Source: Solicoccozyma terricola
Taxonomy: Eukaryota; Basidiomycota; Tremellomycetes; Filobasidiales; Piskurozymaceae
DNA length: 64,000 nt
Direction of reading: 5' to 3'
NCBI GenBank assembly: GCA_001600875.1
Contig: BCLD01000009.1
Span: 373,915 to 437,914, forward strand
The first letter of the stretch is position 1. Each line of letters opens with the position of its first letter. The notes below the pieces were generated by a model. That model saw only the letters and a program-made list of their open reading frames with translations. It searched no databases and had not been told where the DNA came from. Both the position numbers and the translations under genes were made by a program. Of the stretch, positions 10,789 to 21,500 are shown piece after piece.

Positions 10789-11113
10789 ATGGCTTCAACT
10801 TCCTATCCCACCGGCGTTCCACCTCGTCGTTCCCAAACGACTGATCCATCGATGCACCACAACATCAGCACCGACCCCGACACCGACGCGTTTTGGAATA
10901 CGACTGAACAAGAGCGTGCGTATGGTAGACCTCAAGGAAGTATACAAGGTCCTCTTGTAGCTGTACCAGGGAGAAGTCAGAGTATGAGACAACGTAGGTG
11001 GTCGTCCCGTCAGCGAAGCAAAACAACGGAATATGAAAAAAGAAAAAAGAAAAAAACATTTCAAAGCGCTGATATTCATTTTTTCTTCTTTTCTTCTTCA
11101 CCTCACCTCAACC

Positions 11114-11164
<51 letters not shown>

Positions 11165-13357
11165 CCAGCTCCTCCACATCATCTAGATATCCCACCTTAC
11201 GAACAAGAGGAAATGTTACCTACACCTCGTAGATACGTTTCCGAGAGTTATCAAATCGATCAACCTCCTTATTCTCCCGTTGACTACTCTCGACCTACTG
11301 CTCCGAGATACCCAGCCGGAACCGGTGGAGGAGGACGAGGCGGAGAATCAACATATCAACCCACCTCTCATGGATATCCCACTCAATCCAATCAACCCCG
11401 CAGACCAATCTCTGATCCCAATGAAATATCACTAGGAGGATTAAGAATATCTGATTCATATGATCGGTATAACGTTACTAACGCGGAATATAACCAACAA
11501 CCTGGTGGTGGTGGTGGTGGTGGTGGTGGTGGTGGTGGTATTGGACAAGGATCGAACATTCATCCGGATCAAAACACGACGCAAGGGATACGTAATAGTG
11601 GAGCTTCAAGTGTTTATAGCTTGGATAGTGGGATGGGAGCTTATGGACAACCACAAGGGTATGGTAACACTGGGTTTGATAACGCTCAGAGGAGGGATTC
11701 AAATGGAAGAGTTAGAGGTCCATCTTGGGATGGTGCGATGGGTTTGGGGTTTCAAACCATGACACCTACCGGCGCCGTTGGAGTTGGAGTTGGAGTTGGT
11801 GGTGTTTCAGGCGGGCAACCATACACCGACTTTCTAGGTCAACTTCCACCTCCTGGTCCTGCGAATTACCCAAGTGGTTACCCAAGTGGTCAACCCCCGA
11901 CTGGTCAACCTGGTGGCGGTAACGGTTCCCACGGGAACGTCGTTCGTCATACCTCCTCGGCCTCATCGATTTCATTCACTCGAACGAACACTGATTCTAT
12001 CGGATCGATTAAAGCTAGACGGAAGGGTACGATGGCAGCTGTTGACGTTAATAAACCACCGTACACGAAACAATTCGTCGATGATTATCGAGCAAGAATG
12101 AAAGGAGATCCAGATCCTGAAGCTCAATTCGCATTCGCTAAATATTTAATCGAAGCAGCTAGGATTGTAGGTGATGATATTGGTAAAAATGATCCGAAAT
12201 TAGGTAGACGATATCGTGATTTACTACTTGCTGAGAGTTTAAAAACCATCAAGAAACTAGCAGCTGCTTCTGGAGGAAACGAAGGATACTCTGAAGCTCA
12301 ATTCTTCCTAGCGAACATGTATGGAACTGGACAACTCGGGTTAACTGTCGATTACGAGAAAGCATATCAACTTTACATGCAAGCTAGCAAGCAGAATCAT
12401 CCGGCTGCAACGTATCGAACGGCTGTATGCAATGAACTCGGTGCTGGAACTCGAAAAGAACCTAATCGAGCGGTATTATTTTATCGAAAGGCAGCTACAT
12501 TGAGGGATACAGCAGCAATGTATAAACTCGGAATGGTTCTCCTAGGTGGAATGTTATCACAAGCTCGTAATCCACGTGAAGGAATCACATGGTTACGTCG
12601 TGCCGCTCAACAAGCCGATGAAGATAATCCACATTCGTTGCATGAACTTGGAATGATTTATGAAAACCCATCATCTCTCGGTGTAGGTCAAAACGTGGTC
12701 GCGATGGATACCGACATGGCAAGAGAGTTGTATATTCAAGCTGCACAACTAGGATACGCACCTTCTCAATTCAAATTAGGAACATGTTACGAATACGGTG
12801 GATTAGGATGTGGTATTGATCCTAGAAGATCGATTGCTTGGTTATCGAGAGCAGCGGAGAAGGGTGATCCTGAAGCTGAATTAGCATTGAGTGGTTGGTT
12901 CCTCACTGGTGCAGAAGGAGTGTTGAAACAGTCGGATGGGGAAGCGTATTTGTGGGCGAGAAAAAGTGCGAATAAAGGGTTGGCAAAAGCAGAGTATGCG
13001 GTGGGATGTGAGTGAGAGCTTGGGAGGAAGAGAAGGGAAAGTAAAGTGGACTGATTCACCCCTTTTCCCCCCTAACAGTCTACACTGAGAATGGTATCGG
13101 CGTGAAACAAGACCTAGAGCTAGCTAAACGATGGTATATGCGTGCAGCGGGTATGTTTGGTCTCCGCCGTTGAACTGTCTCCCCATCCCGCCCCCGCTGA
13201 AAACTCTACCCCCCTTCCCCCACCCCCCTGCTTCCTTCCAGCACAACACAACAAACAAGCTATGCAACGTCTCACTGATCTTAAAAAAGGTGGAACAGGT
13301 CGATCTTCTCGACCTACTCGACAAGAAGCTCAAGATGGGGGTTGTGTGATTGGGTGA
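10789..13357 (+). CDS. Chitin synthase regulator SKT5/CHS4-like, Sel1 repeats
   Basis: Exons 10789-10993, 11169-13007, 13079-13150 and 13242-13357 join in frame to 743 residues. Chs4/Skt5 proteins bind and activate a chitin synthase III-type enzyme at the plasma membrane and bud neck. The first half is disordered, with Gly, Pro and Gln-rich stretches including a run of 11 or more Gly. The second half (about residues 420-720) has Sel1-like/TPR repeats of the pattern A-x-Y-x-L-G-x-x-Y-x-x-G-x-G, for example ANMYGTGQLGLTVDYEKAY and YAVGFYTENGIGVKQD. The last residues, Cys-Val-Ile-Gly, resemble a CaaX prenylation box as in yeast Skt5, although Gly is an atypical final residue. Intron 1 carries a 49-nt C tract ending four bases before the acceptor AG. 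Confidence 0.85.
11115..11163. repeat. Pure poly-C tract, 49 nt, in SKT5 intron 1
   Basis: A run of 49 C lies immediately upstream of the GCCAG acceptor (ending 11168) of SKT5 intron 1. It follows a CTGAT branch-like site and a T/C-rich stretch, so it takes the position of the polypyrimidine tract. Confidence 0.9.
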
Positions 13358-14011
13358 ATGGGGATGGATAGGATATGATAAAGTGGTGGAAACGCGGGGG
13401 TGGGGGAGGGTGGACTGAGAGAATGAATAGATCGTAGATCGTAGATCGTATCATTCATAGATAGAGAGTGAGGCTGCGAGTGAGTGATGGATGGATGACT
13501 ATAATAGACCGTCCCCCTCCACGCGAGATGTGAGTTGCGAAAAATAGAAAAATGGGAGAGATTGAGCAGACCCGGGTGCAGAGGTAGCAAGGGAGGTAGG
13601 GAGAGGGGGGTAGGGGGAGGGAGGGGGAGGTTAGGGGGGAGGGAGGGTAGCGGAAGGGAGGTAGAGACGGAGAGAGTCCGGGGAGAGGAGGTACAGGCAG
13701 CACCGACAATTCATCCGCTGTCCATGTGCCCAATTGCAGTCCCATCCAAACTGTCAATCCATCTGCAGGCATACGTCGACACCTCCCTCTGCCCCGCAGC
13801 CCCCGCTCTCCCCTCCGCTCCTCTTCCGCTGTGTACCCCCGCTCTCTTTCGGAGATCGGGACCCTTTGAAAACAGTCGGACCGTCGGAGACACAGCAAAA
13901 GTACTCGTATACCAGAAAAACAAACACAACCCCCAGTATATCTCCTATTCCCCATCCAACCCCCTCCCCCGCTCCGCCATCTACCCCGCTCCCCCTCCCC
14001 TCCCCCCTTGT
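13358..14011. other. Spacer with G4-prone G-rich stretch
   Basis: The region between the SKT5 stop and the chosen start of the Zn2Cys6 regulator. It contains a GTAGATC tandem repeat (13433-13450). A dense G-rich segment at about 13590-13663 has many GGG to GGGGGG blocks separated by 1-4 bases, a strong potential for G-quadruplexes on the plus strand. An open frame runs through it into the regulator, but its composition suggests leader rather than protein. Confidence 0.5.
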
Positions 14012-17000
14012 ATGTCCTCCCCTGTTCCTCCATCATCGCCTCCATGGACAACAGTTCGAGTTCGAGATCCTATTTCACCACAGAGGTCGACATATAACCA
14101 TCAACACGAACGACATAGTATTGGCATAGGTGGTTCTTACGCAGTGTCGGATTCAAGAATGGATTATGGTGGTGGTGCAGAAGGAGGTGGTGGTGCGGGG
14201 GGTGGGTATGGCGGGTTTGGGTATTCTCAACAACAGCAACATGGTCCACCACCACCACCTATCCCTAATTACGGATTATGGACAGGTCCATCAATAATAC
14301 CAAGCTCATCAGTTGGAAGTGGCGGTGGTGGTGGTGGTGGTGGTGGATCTTCAAGGAATAGTAATTCCGGTGCGAGTGCGAGTGGGACAGGTGATATCAA
14401 TGGGAACACAGGGAAGAACAACTCGTATACTCAGAATGGATACGATACTTCGTTTAATAACACCACCACCTCCATCACCAACAACAACAATACAAATACT
14501 GGATCTCAACCTCCTTATTATCAAAACATGACCCCTATTTCCATCCACACACAACAACAACAACAACAACCTACCACCTATCCTACAACAACATCAACCA
14601 ATACCAACGGTGGACAATATCCTGAATCATCAATATCACCAATGAAAATATCTCAATTCAGTTTCTCAACACCTCAACCTCCTGGTGGTGGAGGTCACCA
14701 TCCAACTTTGATGTCTAATAAACGGAAATCAATGACTGAAACTTTCGTTCCATCTCATGCTGGACCTTTAGGTGTTGGTGTTGTACCAAGACGACAAGGT
14801 AGTGGTAGTGGTAGTGGAAGTGGTGCAATTTCATCATCACCACTTAATATGAGTCATTCGATGATCGGCGGCAGCGGCGGTGGTGGTCTACAATCTGGAA
14901 TCACCGATTCGTCATTGGAAGCAGCGAATGCATTGGCGGGTTTAGGTCAATCACATTCGATGAGAGAAAGTTTATCAATGTCAAATACAATGAAATCTGT
15001 TAATGGGAATAAGGGTACACCGACAACGATCACGACGACATCTGGTGGTGGACAGACGAAGAAGAAGAAGAAGAAGAAGGATGGTGATGATGAAGAGGAT
15101 GGAAGGAGAAAAACAAGTCGTGCTTGTGATGTTTGCGTGAGTGACGCCGGAAAAAGGAAAAGGAAAAAAAATGCCCCAATAAACACCGATATTAACACTT
15201 GGCACAACTCTCCCATCGGCTCACATAGCGAACAAAGAAGATTCGATGCGATATCATTATTCAACCATCAACAGAAGACCTGAATGCAATCGCTACATCT
15301 TCAAATCCACACCCTCATGGATTATGCGCACACTGTAAGAATGCGAGTTTGGAGTGTACATTGTAAGTCTTCACGGCGGAGAGAGAAGGAGGGATTGAAA
15401 AAGTCAGGAATGTGTGCTTACTGGATCGTCTGGGAATTGTGCAGTTTCATGCCAATTGCAGAGACGAGGTTTAAGAGACGGAAACGTGAGTGGAAAACCA
15501 AAAAAAAAATCTACAACCTAAACAACCTCACGGGACGGCGGATTAATGTTTATTTTCCCCCGGTCCCAACATCGCTCACAGAGGACGCACCCATGACCAG
15601 CAAACCATCCATCTCATCAAACCTCACTGCTTCACCTATCGATGTTGGAGAGAAACGAGAAGAGCAAAGCAAGATTGTCCCATCTTGGGATCTGGATGGT
15701 GATAAGGGAGGACCGACATATATCGAGAAGCCGGATAACGCTCCCAGGGTCGAAGGTGAGAGACCTTATTCCTGTGAAACCCTCTGAGAATGCTGCTCGT
15801 TCGTAGGACTGACTTTGTAGGAATTCGGCCTTCTCACCCCACCCCAACGTACCCACCCTACCCACCCAGGTCCAACCTCAATCTCCTTCCTCCTGCACTC
15901 CACCGCTGCTGTACCGCGCAATATCGTCGAAAGCTATGACCTCAAACATCATATGACCTGGGCCGTCACAAGCGCAACTGGCAGCGGAATCATCCGAGTT
16001 TCTAATCCACCAGCATCCACATCGTTTGCAGAACAGTCCTCATCCGGTAATAGCAACCATGACGAGAACGGCGATGATCATCGACTGGACAATTCACCTC
16101 GAGGTGCAACGAAGCGTTCTTCGAGTGGAAAGAACCCATTGACCAGCAAGATGATCTCCAATCTAGTCAACGATTACTTTGAGCATATCTCTCCGCTGTT
16201 TCCAATCGTATCAAAGGCCGAATTCGTCAACTCGGAATCACCATCCCCTTTATTGCTGTATGTGATGTGTGGAGTCGCGGCTACACAGAGAGGAAAGCCG
16301 CGAGATGTTTTCATAGCTATCCGGGGAATCATCAACGGCATGATACGTAACAACGACGTACTCAGCGACTCTAGCTACGAGAACGTACAGGCTTTGGTCA
16401 GTTGTGTTACCCCGCGTCCAGCTACTTGTGTGCGTTGCTGATATCCTGTCTCGCACACAGCTCATTTTGAGTTTTGTGGGTGACCTGAACGCACAACCGG
16501 TCGCTAAAACAGTCAGTGCAAGTGTCAATCGACTATCGTGCGCAATCCGTATGGCCCAGGACCTTGGAATGCACCGGGAAGGTGGTCAAACAGTTGAAAC
16601 TGCTGCGCAGCTCGCTAGAATCGAACTGAAAAGGCGTGTCTGGGCCTGCTGTGTCATCTTGGATCGATGGTATGCGATGTGCCTCGGCATTCCGCAAATC
16701 ATCGACATTTACGACTGCGACGTTCTTGTCCCGTGTCCATGCGACGTTGTCCCCGGCAAAACTCCTACGGAGTGGACTCTGTCACCGACCAGGGAATTCG
16801 GTCATATCTCGGAACATCTGAAATTGACAATTCTCATTGGGCGTATACTGAAGACTATCTACAGCCCGACTGGTCTCATGCATACCACGGACGAACAGCT
16901 CGACGATCTGCAGCAGGATATGAACGAATGGAGAGCCAACTTACCGGAAGAGCTGAGGTTCACTGGCAATGGGTCGAGTCACGCGGCGGGACTGCTTCAC

Positions 17001-18428
17001 TGCACCTGGGTCGCAGCCAACTTCCTCTTTGTTCGAGTTTTCATGCGACTCAGCTATTCCGTACCAGCTCACCTCAAGTTCAGCATGACAATGGAGAAAT
17101 GGAACGAGTTGATCGCATGGTCGCGAGAGACAATCGTTTGGTTACATCACAATGAGACTGCTCTGGATACATTGTTGTGAGTCGAGGCGCTCTGGCTACA
17201 AGCGATAGTGTCCTGAGAACTTCCCCAATATCACAGCATGTGGGCATATACGAGTACATCATGCGCCTTGATCCAAGTGAGAAGAGCTTGCATCGGATGC
17301 GTCTACCTGATTGATGGTTGATGTGGTATTTCCCCTTCAGTACCACACTTGGATTCGACGACGAGACAAGTCTTGCTTGGATAGTTTGAGGATGCTCAAG
17401 GAAACCGTAGAAAGATGGGAGCTAGCTACTCAGCCTGGTGAGACCATTTGCAAATCCCTCATTCCCGGATCAGATGTGATATTGACCGACAACTTGGCAA
17501 ACTAGATCACACGAGTATCCGCAGAAAGGTACGCACTCACTTTCTGACCCGCTCTGATGTCATAACTGACGTCTTGTCCTACCTGCCTCACAGTCTATCG
17601 AAGTCATGTCCCTGCTCTATGCAGCTGCCCTTAAAGCCCATACGGATGATCCCGCTAGCAGCGACTTCCCCGATTCAACCGTCCTCAACCCGACATCTGG
17701 CGTCTCAAGACAGCTACCCAAGGGTCTCGCGAAACTGGTGTTCCGCAAGGATCCTACTCGTCTAGGCGGCGGTGTTTTCGTCGCCGATCCCTCGTTTGGC
17801 CAAATAGACACAAAAGGTCTCCCCGCAGGTCTCGTCATCCTCGAGACCAAGGCGCAGACGGGCGACGGACAAGATCAGCAATCACACCCTCAGCGAGGAG
17901 GCAACGAAGCAAACGCATTTTCGTCATCCAACTCAAGGTCCGCGCAAGATCAACAGGGTCGCAGGGAGTACCAAGTCGTGCCCCTCGCCGCCGTGTCGTG
18001 TCTTCCAGGAGGAGATGATCGAGACAGACAGAATCAACCTCTGCTAGGCAATATGAATGTAAACCCGGGTATCAACCAAATCGCAGAAAATTGGGCGGAA
18101 AACGGCATCGAAGGCATGCTCAACACAAGTATGTTCACGCCAGCATCCGGACAAACAGGACAAACAGTGAGTGGCAATATGTTGATATATGTGAACCAGG
18201 ACTGAGCATTTCCCACATGCTTGGGCTCAGAACGATAACAACTTTGGGTTCATGGGTGATGCGACGACATTTGGCTTTGACATGCTGGACGGCATGCCTC
18301 AAAACGGCTTTGATTGGCCAGAGTGGCAGCAGTATTTCAGCAGATTGGGAGTCCCCAATGGAGATGAGAGCCAGATGGGAGATTTGCAGAATGTGTCAAA
18401 CGGATGGCAGAATTTTGGGACAAGTTAG
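14012..18428 (+). CDS. Zn2Cys6 fungal transcription factor with MHR domain
   Basis: Eleven exons (14012-15136, 15229-15362, 15445-15485, 15582-15755, 15870-16396, 16422-17176, 17237-17276, 17341-17437, 17506-17528, 17594-18166, 18231-18428) give 1228 residues. About 360 disordered residues rich in Gly, Gln, Ser and Asn precede the binuclear zinc cluster. The cluster is split by introns: CDVC at residues 372-375, then RTKKIRC, then CAHCKNASLEC, followed by MPIAETRFKRRK. The gap between Cys3 and Cys4 is 25 residues, far above the usual 5-12. The fungal_trans (MHR) domain starts at GPTSISFLLHST and includes CAIRMAQDLGMHRE. The junction at 16397-16421 needs either a 25-nt intron or a frameshift. 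The start at 14012 is chosen because upstream sequence is low-complexity. Targets are unknown. Confidence 0.8.
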
Positions 18429-18570
18429 TTGCATTCCGTGTTGTAAGTAAGGGACGATCGGGGGTCAGTAGATTCATTTCATTTTTGTAGCAGCAAGATC
18501 TGTATCCGCACAACCTATTTACAATCTGTATCAATACTTGGAGTCCCTGTCTTGCTGGTCTCAGCGCTGA

Positions 18571-21500
18571 TCAGCTCGAAATTTGGACCCAACCACCGAG
18601 CGAAGTCTCAGAGGCCTTCGCTGCCCCAACCGTGAATTTAACAGTTTTGATTTCATAGCCCCTGAAGGACAGCTCGAATACGGTGTCGTCCGAGTCCTTG
18701 TCCGACGACTTGGCAGGCGAGATGGACTCCAGCGTGTCCTCGAGAATGTTGACAATGGCAGCATCCTGTGCCGTGATGTTGGCGCTTCGGATCGACGGGT
18801 GTCAGGGTCGTAGACGAGGTTACACCCAGCAATCCAGAACACTCACATTCTCAACTTGGCCTTGGCATGACCGCCGAGCTGTTCAAACATCCTGATAATG
18901 ATCGTCTCCTTGCCACCTTTGCCGAAATCATCGTCTTCGCCGCGCTTGATTGTCTCGAGCATGACGTTGGAAGCGCCCTCGAGAGTGAAAGCTGGCATTT
19001 TCGCCTTCACGGGTGCAGGCACGAGGGGTTGCTCCAGGTACCGGACTAAACAGGCAATAAACGCTTAGCATACGTCACACAAAAAGACTGACCTACTCAC
19101 GGTGCATCGGGTTGTTGAAAGCATACGCAACCTTTGCAACGTCACTCTCCGCGTAGGTACCGACGTGCGGATATATAGCAAAGGCGAACTGATGTGTACC
19201 CATGTCACATTCTGGATCCGGTTCGGTCGGTGCCCGCAAAAGAGACAGGCGCATGACATTACCCTCAACGGCACTGAAGGACAGATATGGCGTTAAAGGT
19301 TGTATTGTGGGAGGGCAGGTCAAAACCTCGGACACTCACTAGCCATACTTGCAGTCGTTCAGAATGGACACTCCATAACCATACTCGCTGACTGTTTCGC
19401 CAAATGCATAAGCAAATGTATACCCAGTAAGATACACCGCCACTCACGATCAGCGAACTTGTGGCCGCAGACTTCGAACCTACAAAGGATGAAAGGATGA
19501 TGGCGAACACTCAGCGACAGAGTCCACACGTTCCTCAAAATACGTAAAGAAACTCACTTGGCCAGATCGTAGCTCGTATTGCGGTGAGTGGGTCGCCTAA
19601 GGGACCCGAATTGACACTCGAAAGTGGCGTCACTGTCGTGGATATCAACGGGCAATTCGACTGAAAGACAGGATTTTATTAGGAATCTCGCCAGAAAATA
19701 AGTCAGACAACTCGCTTACACTTGAGGAAGTGATGCTTCTCTCGCCAGTCGACCATGCAGTCGAAGCGGAACAAACTCCTAGCATCAGCTTTGAGAGACG
19801 CTGTGAAGGACGGATGAGTTCCTGCCTGGATCTCGCATGAGTGGAGACTCTGACTGACCAGGTACAGCATCCAACGAGACCTGCACGCTCATCGTACTCG
19901 AGCCTATGTTGAGCTCGCATAACAATGTGCCACGCAACGGCCCATTCTCCAAAATCTGGACATCAGAGAAGTGCAGACGCTCAAACTTTTCAAGGTGGAA
20001 AGACTCGATTTCCCTGACAACTCATGTCATCTCATGTCAGTCTGAAAATCCCGCCCGGACGGCATGAGCAGCTTTTGCTCACCAAGCGCTACGGGGAAAT
20101 AGCTCAACGTAAGTCACGCATACTGCGGCAGAGGAGGATGATAAACTTACTCAAAGCTGTTCGGGTGATCTTCGAATATGATAAAGCCGCCGGAAAGACC
20201 TTCTGCGATGAGCTCGCGTCTGTACGGGGTAGTCAGAATCGCACACCGGTCCTTGCCTGTTGCCCAAAGAGGGCTTACTCGAGCTTGACATCATATAGAC
20301 TGGTGATCCGCCCGTGCTCCATCTTCATTACTACTGAGGTGTTGGCGAGTGTAAAGACGCCCGCGGCCAGTTGTTGTGCTAGGAAAAACAACTGGATTGT
20401 CAGTGTTGATTTTCAAATGCGCTGATAAATTAAGGCACATACTCCTGACAGGCTCAACATCCGCGAAGAGACCTTTTGCCTGCCCGATGGGCTCAGAATC
20501 AGAAGCGTCGACCAACATGAAGCCCGTCTGTTTGTTGGATGAGACTTGGGCGGATAATGCTTTGAGTTTGGGCTGTTCCAAAAGCGAAACGGCCATGACT
20601 TCTACCCTGGGGTAATCTGGGATCGTATTGAAGGAGAAAAGTTGTCCCTTGTTGCCGGCCGTCTTACTTCCGGGACCGACAACAGGATAGGATCCGGCAT
20701 GAAGAGCCTTGTGGGCATCCTCGAGTAACTGCGCACCCTTTTCGCGTATACCCTTGTATCTGGCCTCGGCATCTTCGTAGATCTGTCATTGCCCATAAAT
20801 TAGCGTGATCCAGCGTTTTATTGTTGTGTGACTTACCATGGCGATTCCACTACCAGGAAGGACATCTGTACAGCTCGCTCATTTAGTAGCAATCGTCGGC
20901 CCAACGTTGGAAATAATCTCACCATGGAACTGGCAAAGTAGAAGGTCTTCCCAAGCAGCATCCAAGTCCTACGTATAGCGGCGACTTTGCCTTAGTAGCT
21001 TGAAGCTAGCAGGGACGATGGCGTCAACTCACCGATTTGGGGTACTTGTACGACTTGTGAACGATTGATGCCATTGTGGCAACGTATTCAATCTCCCGCA
21101 GTAAAATCTCAAGCTTCCTGTTATTCCTCTTGATAGATCCTGGATGGAATTGCTTTCGTCAGTATGGCACGCAATAGACTATCCCCATTAGCATACCATG
21201 TGAGGTATATGTCTGTGTTCCGATAGTAATCAGCTTCAGCAGCGGGCAACGCCGAGACCGGTTAGCTCACTCCACGGTGCAACTCAAAGTACAACTCCCC
21301 GCGCCTGGCAGCCGGCCAGAACTACCATCAGACCGGCAAAATTGTACGTGATACATCCTTCTCGCTCACCAGTTGGGTAGCTTGTCACCTCCGTCAGTCT
21401 CCTTTCGAAGACTGTCGAAGAACTCGTCGATGCTGCCTCCCATACGAACGAGAGGCATTTCTCCGCGGCCACATTCATCGTTCAAACCGATAGCTCGAGC

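Noticed and set aside
13535..14011. N-terminal extension of the first regulator from 13535
   Set aside because: The extension translates the G-rich block and Pro-rich leader; the ATG at 14012 begins plausible protein sequence.
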